Below are positions 8,941 through 19,745 of a stretch of DNA of 64,000 nt, in pieces; positions within the stretch are counted from its first letter, which is position 1; every line of letters begins with the position of its first letter. Source of the DNA: Methylocapsa sp. D3K7 (GTDB lineage: Bacteria > Pseudomonadota > Alphaproteobacteria > Rhizobiales > Beijerinckiaceae); contig NZ_CP123229.1 of NCBI RefSeq assembly GCF_029855125.1, positions 3,516,501-3,580,500 on the forward strand, in the 5' to 3' direction. Both the position numbers and the translations under genes were made by a program. The notes under the pieces are model-generated. The model did no database searches, was not told the origin of the DNA, and worked only from the letters and a program-made list of their open reading frames with translations.

Positions 8941-11900
8941 GTGCGGTTGGTCGGAGATAGTAAGGAAAATCCGGCCCGGTCCCGTCCCTGGCCGGAGCAA
9001 TGGTTGCGCCGGAAGCAAAAAGCGGCGAATGCCGCTCCTTGCACTGAGATCGGCGGCGGACAGCGCAGCGCAGCGCGGTTCGCTTGGATCAGTTGTAAGT
9101 TGATTTTGGGACTGACTGTTCTCATCCTCGTCGGCGCCGGACTATTTGTGACCCGTATCGCGCTTGCGCCGCTCTCGATCGGCGCAATGGGACCGCAAAT
9201 CGCCAAGGCCCTCGACGACCGGTTTGGCCACCGGTTTGAATTCGGTTTTGGCGAAACTGCGATCATCAGGAGCGGCTATGCGCCCGCGTTGAGCGTCGAC
9301 AAGTTGGTGATCAAGGAGCGCTCCGGGCAAACGGTCCTGACCGCCCCGCGCGCTGAAGTGTCTGTCGATCCGCTCGCCCTCTTTTTTGGGCGTGTGACGC
9401 CCAGACGACTCGAAATCTTCAACATCGAGTTGCATTTGCAACTGCGGCCCGATGGTTCGCTCGCCATGCCGGTTTCGGCGAATGCTTCGGACCTCGTGGC
9501 TCTCACTCCGCCGCTTGCCACGGCGCTTGCGGAACATGACAATTTGGTGCCGCCCAATGCGGCAACGCCAAATCAGGCTCAAGAGTTGGCGCCAAAGCCG
9601 CGGGCGTTGCTGGTCAAGCAGATGGGGGCCGCGATCCGGCTCGTCATCGACACGCTGACCAGTCCTGAGAGCCCGGCCGCGGCGATCGACCGCGTTGGGA
9701 TTATACAGGGCAAGATCGTCATTGACGATGAGACCACCGGCCAGACGCTGGCCTTCAATGGTGTCAATCTCTCTTTTGATAAGGTCTCCGGCGCGACCAA
9801 ATTCAATCTTTCTGTCGAGGGGCCCAATGGTAGATGGTCAATCTCGGGCATGGCTGAAGGAAAGCCTGGTTCCAAACGGGGCCTGAAACTTTCGATTGCG
9901 AATCTGTCCATCGATGAAATTTTGCTTGCGACGGGCACGCGCGCAATTGGTGCCGATTTCGATATGCCCTTGTCTGGCAAGCTCAACGTGCAGATCCAAG
10001 GTGACGGGTTGTTATCGGAAGCGTCAGGACAATTCGACTTTGGCTCGGGTTATCTGCGTTTCGAGGATCCCGATGACGAACCCATGATGGTCGATGGGAT
10101 CAAGGGCGGATTTCATTGGGAGCCCGCAGCGCGGCGCATCGTTGTGGATCGATGGCGGCTCGCCGCCGGAGCGACGCATTTCGGGTTTTCCGGGTCGGTG
10201 ACGCCACCCGTGCATGAGGGTGATCCCTGGACGATAGGACTTATCAATGCGGAGCCTGGCGTGGCGGGTCCCGAGCGGCCCGGTGAACAGCCTGTCATGC
10301 TCGATCATGCCAGTGTGGCGGCGCGGCTTTTTCTCGGGGAGAAAAAGTTTGTCCTCGACCGGGTCTCCGTGAGCGGGCCCCGGAGCGGCATCGCTATGGC
10401 AGGCGTGATAGATTGGACCGATGGGCCTCACATTCGGCTTGGTGCTTCGATCTCGCCGACACCCGTTCGTGAGGTCATGCGCCTCTGGCCATCATTTCTT
10501 GCGGCTCCTGTCAGGTCATATTTGCTTCCCCGCGCGCATGATGGAACCGTGGAAAAAGGTACGCTCCAAATCGATTTCAATGCCGCCGATTTGCGGGCGA
10601 TGAGGCTACAGCAGCCGCCCCCCGCCGAGAAGGCAGCGGTCGATTTCACGGTCAGCCATGCAAGTCTTGAATTTTTGCCAGGGGTACCGCCTTTACGCGA
10701 CATCAATGGGGTTGGCCATGTCACCGGCCGGACGGCGGCCTTTACCGTCGCGAATGCTTCCATCGAAGCCGGTCACGAGCGCGTGCTGACCGTGGCGGAA
10801 GGCGGGTTCCAGGTTCCCGATACAGGGTTTAAACCGGCGCCCGCCGTGGTTACGGCTAGGGTCACCGGAAGCGTCGAGGCGATCGGAGATCTCTTGTCGT
10901 ATAGCGCGCTAAAGCCCTATGCCAATTTGGCGCTCGATCCCGCGACGTTGCGGGGGCAGGCCGATGGAAGATTGGAAATCGACATGAAGCTCGGCTCTGA
11001 TGAGGGTTCAAGCGATATTACTCTCAAGGCTAATGCGGCGATCACCAATTTCACGGCGGAGCGGTTGATCGGCAACGAGGCGCTCGAGGGCGCGACACTT
11101 AATGTTGACGTAGACCCGTCAGGCCTCAGAGCGACCGGGCAGGGCATGTTGTTCGGTGTCCCTGTCGCAATCAACATGGGCCATCCTACCGGCAAACCCG
11201 CCGAAGCTTCGATTGGCCTAACACTGGATGACGTCACGCGCACCAGGCTGGGTTTTGGTTCTGTTCCGGGTTTGAGTGGCGCGATAGGCGCCAAAATCAC
11301 AGCGCCGATTGGGACCGGAGAGAAACCGAAAGCGAAAGTCGATCTCGATTTGAACGGCGCCGGGATCGATATGTACGGTATTTCAAAGCCCGCCGGACGT
11401 CCTGGCAGGATTACATTTGCGCTGGCCGTTAACGACACAGGAACGACCCTCGATCAGATCATTGTCGATTCTGGAACTATTCAGGCGCGTGGCACTGCGG
11501 ATCTTGGCACGGACTTTTCGCTCATCGCGGCAAGATTTCCACAAGTGAAAGTGTCTGCAGGCGACGATATGAAAGTCGAAGCCGCGCGTGCCGGAGAGAC
11601 GCTGAAAGTGATCGTGCAGGGCAACACGATAGACGCTCGGCCATTCCTGAAAGCCTTGATTTTCAACCCATCCGACCCAAACGGAACTGCGCCAGCGAGC
11701 GGTGACCAGCACAAGGATAACCCTGCCAAAGAGATCGAGTTCGATGTCAAATCCGGTATCCTCAGCGGCTACAACAAAGCGATCATCACTGGCGCGGAAC
11801 TGAGATTTGCGAAGCGCGGCGATGAGATACAGCAATTCAGTTTCTCGGGAAATTTTGGCAGCCAGCCCATATCCTGCAATCTCACCAATGGCGGTGCCTC

Positions 11901-12507
11901 TCCCCAAATTAAACTCATCAGCGAAGACGCCGGATCGCTTCTGTCGTTCCTCGACCTTTACAAACATATGGAGCGCGGCCAGCTTACGGTCGGCATGCGC
12001 CTTGGACAAGATACGCTCACCGGCGTGCTTGTGATCGACGATTTTGTCTTGCGCGACGAACCTGCCTTGCGCAGGCTCGTGCTCGAGGGAGCTCCGCCGG
12101 TCGACACCCAGAAAAGCCAAAAGATCGACGCCGACGTGATGGCCTTTAACAAATTGCAAGTGCGCTTTCACCGCGATGGCAGCCGCCTCGATCTCAGCGA
12201 GGGAACCATGCATGGCGAGGCGATTGGACTCACGGTGCAAGGCAGCCTCGACTTTGTGCATGATCAGGTCGATATGAGCGGCACCTTCGTTCCCGTCTAT
12301 TCCCTGAACAATTTGTTCGCCAAGATACCGGTCGTCGGACTTATCCTTGCCGGCAGCACGAATGAAGGTTTGATTGGGGTCAATTACCGGATCACCGGCA
12401 TGGCCAGCGCCCCGACCCTTAACATTAATCCTCTGTCGGCCATCGCGCCGGGAATTTTCCGCCAGATCTTCGGGGTCGCTGATTTCGATCCGATGCGGCC
12501 GCAATGA
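8941..12507 (+). CDS. AsmA-like / DUF3971 (YhdP-type) envelope protein
   Basis: An 1188-residue protein with one N-terminal membrane segment at about residues 50-75 (KLILGLTVLILVGAGLFVTR), followed by a very long repetitive beta-rich periplasmic domain and a C-terminal AsmA-like region (VPVYSLNNLFAKIPVVGLIL). This is the architecture of YhdP/TamB/AsmA bridge proteins, which carry phospholipid between inner and outer membrane. The start is GTG; the first 45 residues are Arg/Lys-rich and could be shorter if a later start is used. It is convergent with tyrS, the two stops being 10 bases apart. Confidence 0.8.
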   Translation: MRLVGDSKENPARSRPWPEQWLRRKQKAANAAPCTEIGGGQRSAARFAWISCKLILGLTVLILVGAGLFVTRIALAPLSIGAMGPQIAKALDDRFGHRFEFGFGETAIIRSGYAPALSVDKLVIKERSGQTVLTAPRAEVSVDPLALFFGRVTPRRLEIFNIELHLQLRPDGSLAMPVSANASDLVALTPPLATALAEHDNLVPPNAATPNQAQELAPKPRALLVKQMGAAIRLVIDTLTSPESPAAAIDRVGIIQGKIVIDDETTGQTLAFNGVNLSFDKVSGATKFNLSVEGPNGRWSISGMAEGKPGSKRGLKLSIANLSIDEILLATGTRAIGADFDMPLSGKLNVQIQGDGLLSEASGQFDFGSGYLRFEDPDDEPMMVDGIKGGFHWEPAARRIVVDRWRLAAGATHFGFSGSVTPPVHEGDPWTIGLINAEPGVAGPERPGEQPVMLDHASVAARLFLGEKKFVLDRVSVSGPRSGIAMAGVIDWTDGPHIRLGASISPTPVREVMRLWPSFLAAPVRSYLLPRAHDGTVEKGTLQIDFNAADLRAMRLQQPPPAEKAAVDFTVSHASLEFLPGVPPLRDINGVGHVTGRTAAFTVANASIEAGHERVLTVAEGGFQVPDTGFKPAPAVVTARVTGSVEAIGDLLSYSALKPYANLALDPATLRGQADGRLEIDMKLGSDEGSSDITLKANAAITNFTAERLIGNEALEGATLNVDVDPSGLRATGQGMLFGVPVAINMGHPTGKPAEASIGLTLDDVTRTRLGFGSVPGLSGAIGAKITAPIGTGEKPKAKVDLDLNGAGIDMYGISKPAGRPGRITFALAVNDTGTTLDQIIVDSGTIQARGTADLGTDFSLIAARFPQVKVSAGDDMKVEAARAGETLKVIVQGNTIDARPFLKALIFNPSDPNGTAPASGDQHKDNPAKEIEFDVKSGILSGYNKAIITGAELRFAKRGDEIQQFSFSGNFGSQPISCNLTNGGASPQIKLISEDAGSLLSFLDLYKHMERGQLTVGMRLGQDTLTGVLVIDDFVLRDEPALRRLVLEGAPPVDTQKSQKIDADVMAFNKLQVRFHRDGSRLDLSEGTMHGEAIGLTVQGSLDFVHDQVDMSGTFVPVYSLNNLFAKIPVVGLILAGSTNEGLIGVNYRITGMASAPTLNINPLSAIAPGIFRQIFGVADFDPMRPQ

Positions 12508-12516
12508 TCGGGTGAT

Positions 12517-13809
12517 TCAGGCGATCTTTAAGAGGACGTGACGCTTTCGGCCAAGCGAGAGTTTGACCGCGCCCAAATTCAAATCGCGCGGCCCAATCGA
12601 CGCCCGTTCGTCCGTGACGGTTTCGCCGTTGACTCTAAGGCCGCCGCCCTTGATTTGACGGCGGGCTTCTCCGGTCGAGGCAACAAGCCCGGCTTTGACG
12701 AAAGCAGACAGGACTCCAATTCCGGCCTCGATTTCGGCGACGCCGATTTCGACGCTCGGAAGGTGTTCGGCGATGGCGGCTTCCTCGAAGGTTTTTTGCG
12801 CCGTGTCAGCTGCCTCAATCGCTGCCTCGCGGCCGTGCACCATGGTTGTCGCTTCGGTGGCGAGAATTTTCTTCGCCTCGTTGATTTCAGCACCGCTCAA
12901 CGTTTCGAGCCGGGCAATTTCATCCAGGGGCAATTCGGTGAAGAGTTTTAGAAACCGGCCAGTATCCCGGTCCTCGCAATTGCGCCAATATTGCCAATAT
13001 TCGAAAACGGGGAGCAGGCTTTCATCGAGCCAGATGGCCCCTTGCGCGGTCTTGCCCATTTTGGCGCCTGACGCCGTTGTCAAAAGCGGTGACGTCAAGC
13101 CATAAAGCTGGCGCGTGCCCATCCGGCGGCCAAGATCAATGCCGGTGACGATGTTGCCCCATTGGTCCGACCCGCCCATCTGCAAGTTGCAGCTATGGCG
13201 CTTGGAAAGCTCGACGAAATCATAGGCCTGAAGGCACATATAATTGAATTCAAGGAACGAGAGTTCCTGATCGCGCTCCAGTCTCAGTTTCACCGAATCC
13301 ATCGAAAGCATCCGGTTGACCGAGAAATGGCGGCCGGCGTCTCGGAGAAAATCAATGTAATTGAGGGATGCGAGCCAAACTGCGTTGTCTTGCATGATCG
13401 CATCTTGCTTGCCGTCTCCGAAGCTCAGAAACCTGGAAAAGACTCGTTTGATCCCGTCCTGATTGGCGGCGATCGTCTCCAAGGGGAGCAGTTGGCGGCT
13501 GGCGTCCTTGCCGGAGGGATCGCCAACTCGTGTCGTGCCGCCACCCATGAGTGCGATCGGCTTGCCGCCGGTCTTTTGTAGCCAGCGCAGAAGCATGATT
13601 TGAACCAGAGACCCGGCATGAAGCGAGGGCGCGGTGCAGTCGAACCCGATGTAGGCGACGAGGTCGCCGCTCTTGGCCATATGATCGAGGCCGTCGAGAT
13701 CGGAGCATTGATGTAAGAAGCCGCGTTCTGCGAGGACCTGCAGAAAGTCAGACGTAGGACGAAAATCACCTGCCACGGGAAACCTTTGCGTCACAGGGCT
13801 CACTGCCAT
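12517..13809 (-). CDS. tyrS: Tyrosyl-tRNA synthetase
   Basis: 430 residues, full length for bacterial class I TyrRS. The HIGH motif appears as HAGS (residues 64-67) and the KMSKS motif as KMGKT (250-254). The tyrosine-binding loop [10 protein letters not shown] is intact. The C-terminus has an S4 RNA-binding domain ([20 protein letters not shown]). It charges tRNA-Tyr in the cytoplasm. It is divergent from anmK, with about 160 bases between starts. Confidence 0.97.
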   Translation of the reverse strand: MAVSPVTQRFPVAGDFRPTSDFLQVLAERGFLHQCSDLDGLDHMAKSGDLVAYIGFDCTAPSLHAGSLVQIMLLRWLQKTGGKPIALMGGGTTRVGDPSGKDASRQLLPLETIAANQDGIKRVFSRFLSFGDGKQDAIMQDNAVWLASLNYIDFLRDAGRHFSVNRMLSMDSVKLRLERDQELSFLEFNYMCLQAYDFVELSKRHSCNLQMGGSDQWGNIVTGIDLGRRMGTRQLYGLTSPLLTTASGAKMGKTAQGAIWLDESLLPVFEYWQYWRNCEDRDTGRFLKLFTELPLDEIARLETLSGAEINEAKKILATEATTMVHGREAAIEAADTAQKTFEEAAIAEHLPSVEIGVAEIEAGIGVLSAFVKAGLVASTGEARRQIKGGGLRVNGETVTDERASIGPRDLNLGAVKLSLGRKRHVLLKIA

Positions 13810-13967
13810 AAAAGCTGCGCGATCCCCTGATTTATGGAGCGGTGAGATTTAGGGTTAAGGGCGCAGCAATGCAACCGCCCTGTCTTGGCCACGATCACGC
13901 GCGGCGGGCGTTGAACACGGGGCAAAATGATGCAAAAAGTGTGTTTCTGCCAAGGGAAGCAATTCAA

Positions 13968-15080
13968 ATGTTTCGTGCGATAGGTCTCATGAGCGGCACC
14001 TCGATGGATGGCGTTGACGTTGCCTTGATCGAGACCGATGGCGAAGAGGGTATCGTTCTTGGCCCTTCGCGATCTTATCCTTATGCCGAAACGGATAGGG
14101 CGTTGTTGCGCGGCGCGATCCAGGAGGCCGCCTTGCTTGATGATCGCCAGTCTCGTCCCGGGTCTCTGGCGCTCGCTGATGCGATGATCACGGATCGCCA
14201 TGCGGAAGCCGTCGAAGCTTTTCTGTCGGCGGGTTCCATCGACCGTGCGACGATCGATCTGATCGGGTTCCACGGACAAACTGTCTTGCACCGGCCCGGC
14301 CGCCGCCTGACCGTCCAGATCGGCGACGGTAACACCCTCTCGGCGAGAACCGGGATCAAAGTTGTCCATGATTTTCGTGCCGCCGATGTCGCGCGCGGCG
14401 GGCAGGGCGCGCCGCTCGTTCCCGTGTTTCATCGCGCGCTCGCTGCTGCCGCGGGCTTTTTGAAGCCGGTCGCGGTGATCAATATTGGCGGCGTCGCCAA
14501 TTTGAGTTTTATCGCGCCGGGCCAGGAGCCTATTGCGTGCGATACGGGACCTGGCAATGCTCTCCTCGACGATCTGATGCGCAACCGGCTGGGGCTCCCC
14601 TGCGATCAGGATGGGGCGGTGGCAGCGCGGGGCACGGCCGATCAAAGCATTTTGGATCAGCTTCTCGCCAATCCTTTTTTTGCGGAGCCGCCGCCGAAAT
14701 CACTCGACCGGAATGACTTTTCGGGTCAACTCGTGAACGCTCTCGCAATCGAGGATGCGGCGGCGACGCTCACCGCCTTTACCGCCGCGAGCCTCGCGAG
14801 TGTCTTGCCGCATTTGCCCTCCAGCCCTTCCATGGCGATCGTCTGCGGCGGCGGTGCGCGCAACAAAACCCTCATGCGGGAAATGACGAACAGGTTTCCA
14901 TGTCCGGTTGCCGTCGCGGAAACGCTCGGCTGGTCGAGTGACGCGATGGAAGCTCAAGCCTTCGCTTATCTCGCTGTGCGCACATTCAAAAATCTCCCCA
15001 TCACGTTTCCGATGACAACTGGCGTTGAAAGACCGTTGCCTGGGGGAGTTCTGGCGCGGGCGGGCCTATCGTCACTTTGA
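13968..15080 (+). CDS. anmK: Anhydro-N-acetylmuramic acid kinase
   Basis: 370 residues from the ATG at 13968, which has AAGGGAAG upstream; the frame is open for 42 more codons but they do not resemble the family. The ATP-binding motif GLMSGTSMDGVDVAL is at residues 6-20 and GFHGQTVLHRP, INIGGVANLS and CDTGPGNALLDD are all present. AnmK opens and phosphorylates anhydroMurNAc to MurNAc-6-phosphate in peptidoglycan recycling. Its last codons overlap the end of the convergent modA by 9 bases. It fits with recycling in the cell, although nagZ is not at its expected place in this window. Confidence 0.95.
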   Translation: MFRAIGLMSGTSMDGVDVALIETDGEEGIVLGPSRSYPYAETDRALLRGAIQEAALLDDRQSRPGSLALADAMITDRHAEAVEAFLSAGSIDRATIDLIGFHGQTVLHRPGRRLTVQIGDGNTLSARTGIKVVHDFRAADVARGGQGAPLVPVFHRALAAAAGFLKPVAVINIGGVANLSFIAPGQEPIACDTGPGNALLDDLMRNRLGLPCDQDGAVAARGTADQSILDQLLANPFFAEPPPKSLDRNDFSGQLVNALAIEDAAATLTAFTAASLASVLPHLPSSPSMAIVCGGGARNKTLMREMTNRFPCPVAVAETLGWSSDAMEAQAFAYLAVRTFKNLPITFPMTTGVERPLPGGVLARAGLSSL

Positions 15081-15881
15081 CCATATTTCAAAGCCCTGCC
15101 CGGCAAAGATCTTGGTCGCCGCTTGCGACCGCAAGTAACTTAGGAAATCGGCCGCATCGGGGTTCGCGGACGCCTCTATGAGGGCACCCGCGTAGGCAAC
15201 CGGGCGGTGGCTCGAGGCCGGAAACGTGCCCGCTATCTTCACAGCGGGATCAGCCTTGGCGTCGGTGGCATAGACAATGCCGAATTTGGCCTCGCCGCGC
15301 GACACAAGAGTGAGCGTATTCTGGATATTGGCGGCTCGCACGAGCTTCGGTTCGACACTCGAAAAGATCCCGAGCGCTTCGAGCGCTTCCTGTGCGGAAA
15401 TGCCCTCTGGACATGAGTCGAGGGCGCAGGCGGCGATTTTGCCATCGCCTGCGGCGCCCGAGAGATCGAATCCCTTGGCGATCTCAATTTTGGCGCCGGG
15501 GCCGCTGGATTCGATGAGGACAAGCTTGTTGGCCACAAGAGTCCGGCGCGTTCCGGTTCGGAGGAGTTTGGCCTTTTCGAGATCGTCCATCCATCTCTGA
15601 TCAGCGGAGATGAAGACATCCGCGGATGCGCCATGTTCGATCTGTTTTGCAAGGACGCCGGAAGATGAGTAAACGAGGGACGCCGTTTTGCCGTTATGGG
15701 TCTTCCATGCCGCCGCGACCGCGTCGAGCGCGGTCTTCAGGCTGGCCGCCGCCAACACTACGACCGGCTTGCCCGGGTCCCCACTGGTGGCGGAAGGCTC
15801 GCTGTTGACCGCACGCGGCACGAGGACGACCCCCGCGAGAGTCACGCAGGCCAGTTGGCGCCGCGTCAAGCGTAGGGTCAA
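15072..15881 (-). CDS. modA: Molybdate ABC transporter substrate-binding protein
   Basis: 269 residues. A TTG start at 15881 is preceded by GAGGG at 6-base spacing and gives a signal peptide (about LTRRQLACVTLAGVVLVPRA). Mature motifs are typical of ModA: VVVLAAASLKTALDAVA, YSSSGVLAKQIEHGASADVF, ANIQNTLTLVSRGEAKFGI and GIVYATDAKAD. It binds molybdate in the periplasm and hands it to ModBC. The frame is open further upstream but that part overlaps erpA and is not real. ModB and ModC are not adjacent. It lies 62 bases after erpA on the same strand. Confidence 0.92.
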   Translation of the reverse strand: MTLRLTRRQLACVTLAGVVLVPRAVNSEPSATSGDPGKPVVVLAAASLKTALDAVAAAWKTHNGKTASLVYSSSGVLAKQIEHGASADVFISADQRWMDDLEKAKLLRTGTRRTLVANKLVLIESSGPGAKIEIAKGFDLSGAAGDGKIAACALDSCPEGISAQEALEALGIFSSVEPKLVRAANIQNTLTLVSRGEAKFGIVYATDAKADPAVKIAGTFPASSHRPVAYAGALIEASANPDAADFLSYLRSQAATKIFAGQGFEIWSK

Positions 15882-15943
15882 ACCGCACCCTCGGAGTTTG
15901 CTAATTCTTCTTATGTATCCACCGGGGCTAATTTGGACAAAAG

Positions 15944-16288
15944 TTAGACGGCGAAGCTTGATCCGCAGCCGCAGGAGGCCGTCGCAGCGGGGTTGTGGAT
16001 TTTGAACATCCGGCCCATGAGATCGTCGATAAAGTCGATTTTTGAGCCCCTCAGGATATCGAGCGAAACCGGATCGATGACCACGGTCGCGCCCTCGCGC
16101 TCGATCACGAGATCGTCGGCGGATTGTTCGGTTGTAATATTGTAGGTATAGGTGAAGCCGGAGCATCCGCCGCCATCGACGCCGACGCGCAAAAATGAAC
16201 CGGGAGGCTCGCTTTTCAAGATTTCCGCAACCCGGACCGCCGCCTTCGCGGTGAGTTCGACCGGACATTCGACTGCGGCTTCGCTCAT
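15944..16288 (-). CDS. erpA: Iron-sulfur cluster insertion protein ErpA
   Basis: 114 residues from MSEAAVECPVELTAKAAVRV; the ATG at 16288 has GAGGTAG upstream, so longer starts are rejected. The three cysteines of A-type Fe-S carriers are present (GGGCSGF and the C-terminal SCGCGSSF). It delivers 4Fe-4S clusters to target enzymes in the cytoplasm. It stands head to head with dgt (about 127 bases between the starts), a neighbourhood common in Hyphomicrobiales, and is followed by modA. Confidence 0.95.
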   Translation of the reverse strand: MSEAAVECPVELTAKAAVRVAEILKSEPPGSFLRVGVDGGGCSGFTYTYNITTEQSADDLVIEREGATVVIDPVSLDILRGSKIDFIDDLMGRMFKIHNPAATASCGCGSSFAV

Positions 16289-16415
16289 ATTGACTACCTC
16301 GAAGGGACGCTTGGACCAAAGGTCGCGTGGATGGGATTGTGCCGCCCGTTGAATTACAAACATATGTCGCAAAGCGTACGCCCGCAACCGCGCGGATACG
16401 GATCAACCAAATTTC

Positions 16416-17672
16416 ATGCCAGACTGTCAGTTTTCTCCAGCCAACATTCCGCGTGCACGCTATGCGGCCAACCCGGCGCGCAGCCGTGGCCGGCTGGTCC
16501 CGGAGCCGCCTTCACCCTCGCGTTCGGAATTCCAGCGTGATCGCGACCGTATCATCCATTGCACGGCGTTTCGCAGGCTGGCCCATAAAACACAGGTCTT
16601 CGTTCCGCATGAGGGCGATCATTTCCGCACGAGGCTGACCCATTCGCTCGAAGTTGGTCAGATCGCCCGCTCGCTCGCCCGGGCGCTTGGCCTCGATGAC
16701 GATCTCGCCGAGGCGCTTGCGCTCGCCCATGATCTTGGCCACACGCCTTTCGGCCACACAGGGGAGGACGTCCTCGACGAACTGATGGCGAGTTACGGCG
16801 GCTTCGATCACAATGCGCAGGCTTTGCGAATCGTCACCAAGCTCGAACGCCGCTACGCGGCCTTCGATGGGCTTAACTTGACGTGGGAGACGCTGGAAGG
16901 GCTCGTCAAACATAATGGCCCACTTTTGGAAGCGGACGGCCGGCCGGCCGCGCGTTACGCCAAACGCGGTCTTCCCGTGGCGATCGCCGAATATAATGCG
17001 ATCCAAAATCTTGGCCTCGTGCAATTCGCGTCAGCGGAGGCCCAGGCGGCGGCACTTGCCGACAGCATTGCCTATCACGCGCATGACATCGATGACGGTT
17101 TGCGCTCGGGCCTCATTGATGCCCGGCAAATCGGCGTGGTCGATTTCCTTCATGGCATCAGCGGCGAAATCGCGGCGCATTATCCGGGACTTGAACCCGT
17201 TCGTGCCATTCATGAGCTGGTGCGCCGCCTGATAACTCTTTTTATCGAGGACGCGATCCGTGAGAGCCAGCGGCGGATTGTGGCGTCGGGTGTTGCGAGC
17301 GTTGAAGATGTGCGGGCGTTTGGCGCCCCCTTAATCGGTTTTTCCAGCTCGATGGCGGGTGCTGACAAGGCGATCTCGGTGTTTTTGTTCGAGAATATGT
17401 ACCGGCATCCGCGGTTGACCCGAATCCGGGACCATGCGGCGCAAATTATTCGTGACCTATTTTCCCGTTTTTTGACAGCCCCGCAGCTGATGTCCAAAGA
17501 GTGGGCGATCGCGGCGGCAAATGCCGGTGCCGACGAAAAACGCCGCGCGCGGCTTGTTTGCGATTATATAGCCGGCATGACCGACCTCTTCGCCATCGCC
17601 GAGCATCGAAGGTTCTTCGATGAAACCCCGGACTTGCGCCTGAGCCTGCCGGAACATCAGGACGCGGATTGA
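16416..17672 (+). CDS. dgt: Deoxyguanosinetriphosphate triphosphohydrolase-like protein
   Basis: 418 residues. The HD-domain metal ligands are visible: [12 protein letters not shown] (first His near residue 76), [11 protein letters not shown] (His-Asp near 105) and the later [10 protein letters not shown]. This is the type-2 dGTPase family, which hydrolyses dNTPs to the nucleoside and triphosphate. The N-terminal 35 residues contain [20 protein letters not shown], typical of the alphaproteobacterial proteins. It is followed 74 bases later by argS, the usual order in this group. Confidence 0.93.
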   Translation: MPDCQFSPANIPRARYAANPARSRGRLVPEPPSPSRSEFQRDRDRIIHCTAFRRLAHKTQVFVPHEGDHFRTRLTHSLEVGQIARSLARALGLDDDLAEALALAHDLGHTPFGHTGEDVLDELMASYGGFDHNAQALRIVTKLERRYAAFDGLNLTWETLEGLVKHNGPLLEADGRPAARYAKRGLPVAIAEYNAIQNLGLVQFASAEAQAAALADSIAYHAHDIDDGLRSGLIDARQIGVVDFLHGISGEIAAHYPGLEPVRAIHELVRRLITLFIEDAIRESQRRIVASGVASVEDVRAFGAPLIGFSSSMAGADKAISVFLFENMYRHPRLTRIRDHAAQIIRDLFSRFLTAPQLMSKEWAIAAANAGADEKRRARLVCDYIAGMTDLFAIAEHRRFFDETPDLRLSLPEHQDAD

Positions 17673-17746
17673 GCTTTTGCCGAATAGAATTTACTTGCCC
17701 TTGCGGCGACAAAGACTCCTTCCAAAATGACAAACTTGGGTGAACG

Positions 17747-19525
17747 ATGAACCTTTTCGCCGATTTCCACGATCTGATCGCGACGGTGCTGGGCCGGGTC
17801 ATGGCGAGCGGCCGCCTGCCCAAGGACTTGGATTTGCAGCGATTTATCGTCGAACCGCCGCGCGACCCTGCGCATGGAGACCTCGCCACTAATGCGGCGA
17901 TGGTTTTTGCCAAGGAGGCGCGGGAGTCGTTCGCCAATCCGCGCCAGCTTGCGGTCGAAATCGCCGTCGCATTGGCCGATGATCCGCGCGTCGCAGAGGC
18001 GGAGGTGGCGGGACCCGGCTTCATCAATATCCGTGTGAAGCCGGAGGTATGGACGCACGTCTTGCGCGCCATTCTCGAGCAAGGACCGCAATTTGGACGC
18101 CCGGCACCGGGTGGGGAAAAAAATATCAAGACGAACATCGAATATGTTTCGGCGAACCCGACCGGCCCCATGCATGTCGGCCATGGGCGCGGCGCTGTCT
18201 TCGGCGATGCGCTCGCCAATCTCTTGGTTTTCGCCGGCCACGACGTCACCCGCGAATATTATATCAATGACGCCGGCACCCAGGTCGATGTCCTCGCCCG
18301 GTCCGCCTATTTGCGGTACCGGCAGGCTTTGGGCGAGACAATCGGCGAAATCCCCGAAGGTCTTTACCCTGGCGAGTATCTGCAAAGCATCGGCGCCTCG
18401 CTCGCGAAGAAGTATGGCCGTCAATTGCTCGATCGGCCGGAGGCCGAATGGCTGGAGGACGTGCGCGCCGCCGCGATCGACGCGATGATGGCAATGATCC
18501 AGACTGATCTTGCCTGCTTAAATATCGAACACGAAGTGTTTTTCTCTGAGCGCTCTCTGACGCGTGGCGCGGATGGTGATTTGGTCGCGGGAGCGATCGC
18601 TGAACTGCGCCGTCGCTGTCTCATCTATGAAGGGCGGCTTGCGCCGCCCAAGGGCCAGCTTCCCGAGGATTGGGAGGATCGCGAGCAGACTTTGTTCAAA
18701 TCGACGGATTTTGGCGACGACGTCGATCGGCCACTTCTGAAATCGGACGGATCCTACACCTATTTTGCATCCGACATCGCCTATCACAAGACCAAGATCG
18801 ATCGCGGCTACGCTTTGTTGATCGATGTTTGGGGTGCCGATCATGGCGGCTATGTGAAGCGGTTGCGCGCCGCCGTCGAGGCGCTTTCGGAGGGCCGCGT
18901 CACGCTTGACGTCAAGCTTTGCCAGCTGGTGCAACTGATGCGCAACGGCGAGCCGGTCAAAATGTCGAAGCGGTCCGGGGACTTCGTGACGTTACGTGAT
19001 GTCGTCGATGAAGTAGGGGTGGACGCGGTGCGGTTCATGATGCTGTTTCGGAAGAACGACGCACCCTTAGAGTTCGATTTGGCGAAAGTGATTGAACAAT
19101 CCAAGGACAATCCGGTATTCTATGTCCAATATGCTCATGCAAGAGCAAAGTCTGTGTTAAGACAGGGTCTTACAACGATTTCTGGAATTGATCTGTCAAA
19201 TCGGGCACTCGCTGCGGCGAACCTCGAACTTTTGGCGGATGAGGGGGAAGTCGCGTTGATCAAACTGCTCACGCAGTTTCCCCGGATCGTCGAGGCCGCC
19301 GCCCTTAGCCATGAGCCGCACAGGATCGCATTTTATCTGCACGAACTGGCTGCTTGCCTGCACGGCCACTGGACGCGCGGCAAAGATCGGCCACAATTAC
19401 GATTTCTTAATGAAGTACGGACAGATTTAACAGTCGCCAGGCTCGCTTTGGTCACTGCCGTGGCGGCGGTTCTCGCGTCTGGCCTTGGAATTTTGGGGGT
19501 CAGTGCCCCTGAAGAGATGCGATGA
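17747..19525 (+). CDS. argS: Arginyl-tRNA synthetase
   Basis: 592 residues, full length. The HIGH-type motif [14 protein letters not shown] has its HVGH at 143-146, and a KMSKR motif follows near residue 405. A C-terminal DALR anticodon-binding domain ends the protein ([14 protein letters not shown]). It charges tRNA-Arg. It is the first gene of the argS, SPOR, scpA, scpB, tatABC, serS block. A stretch in the 3' part, 19081-19200, is only about 41% G+C by hand count while the protein sequence looks normal there. Confidence 0.97.
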   Translation: MNLFADFHDLIATVLGRVMASGRLPKDLDLQRFIVEPPRDPAHGDLATNAAMVFAKEARESFANPRQLAVEIAVALADDPRVAEAEVAGPGFINIRVKPEVWTHVLRAILEQGPQFGRPAPGGEKNIKTNIEYVSANPTGPMHVGHGRGAVFGDALANLLVFAGHDVTREYYINDAGTQVDVLARSAYLRYRQALGETIGEIPEGLYPGEYLQSIGASLAKKYGRQLLDRPEAEWLEDVRAAAIDAMMAMIQTDLACLNIEHEVFFSERSLTRGADGDLVAGAIAELRRRCLIYEGRLAPPKGQLPEDWEDREQTLFKSTDFGDDVDRPLLKSDGSYTYFASDIAYHKTKIDRGYALLIDVWGADHGGYVKRLRAAVEALSEGRVTLDVKLCQLVQLMRNGEPVKMSKRSGDFVTLRDVVDEVGVDAVRFMMLFRKNDAPLEFDLAKVIEQSKDNPVFYVQYAHARAKSVLRQGLTTISGIDLSNRALAAANLELLADEGEVALIKLLTQFPRIVEAAALSHEPHRIAFYLHELAACLHGHWTRGKDRPQLRFLNEVRTDLTVARLALVTAVAAVLASGLGILGVSAPEEMR

Positions 19526-19745
19526 GGGTTCCGTCTTTGCGCTGCGAGGGTCTTCTTGCTGCCAAGAGGCAAAGTGACCGCCGCGCAGCCAATTTTGCGG
19601 AATATTTGAAGGCATGCCGGTCAAGTCATAGCCGCCGGTCGATGTAGTAAAGTGGTGTAACACTGCCCAGCGTGGGATGCGCGATTGCAATGACGTGGGT
19701 TGGCGGGTTCATTCGTCAACAGGTCGCGACAGGAGGGTGAGTTCA

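Noticed and set aside
11383..12504. 373-codon ORF antisense to the AsmA-like gene
   Set aside because: A GC-rich shadow frame; no motifs, and no independent start signal.
15882..16406. N-terminal extension of the ModA frame over erpA
   Set aside because: Arg-rich nonsense overlapping erpA; the TTG at 15881 has a ribosome-binding site and yields a signal peptide.
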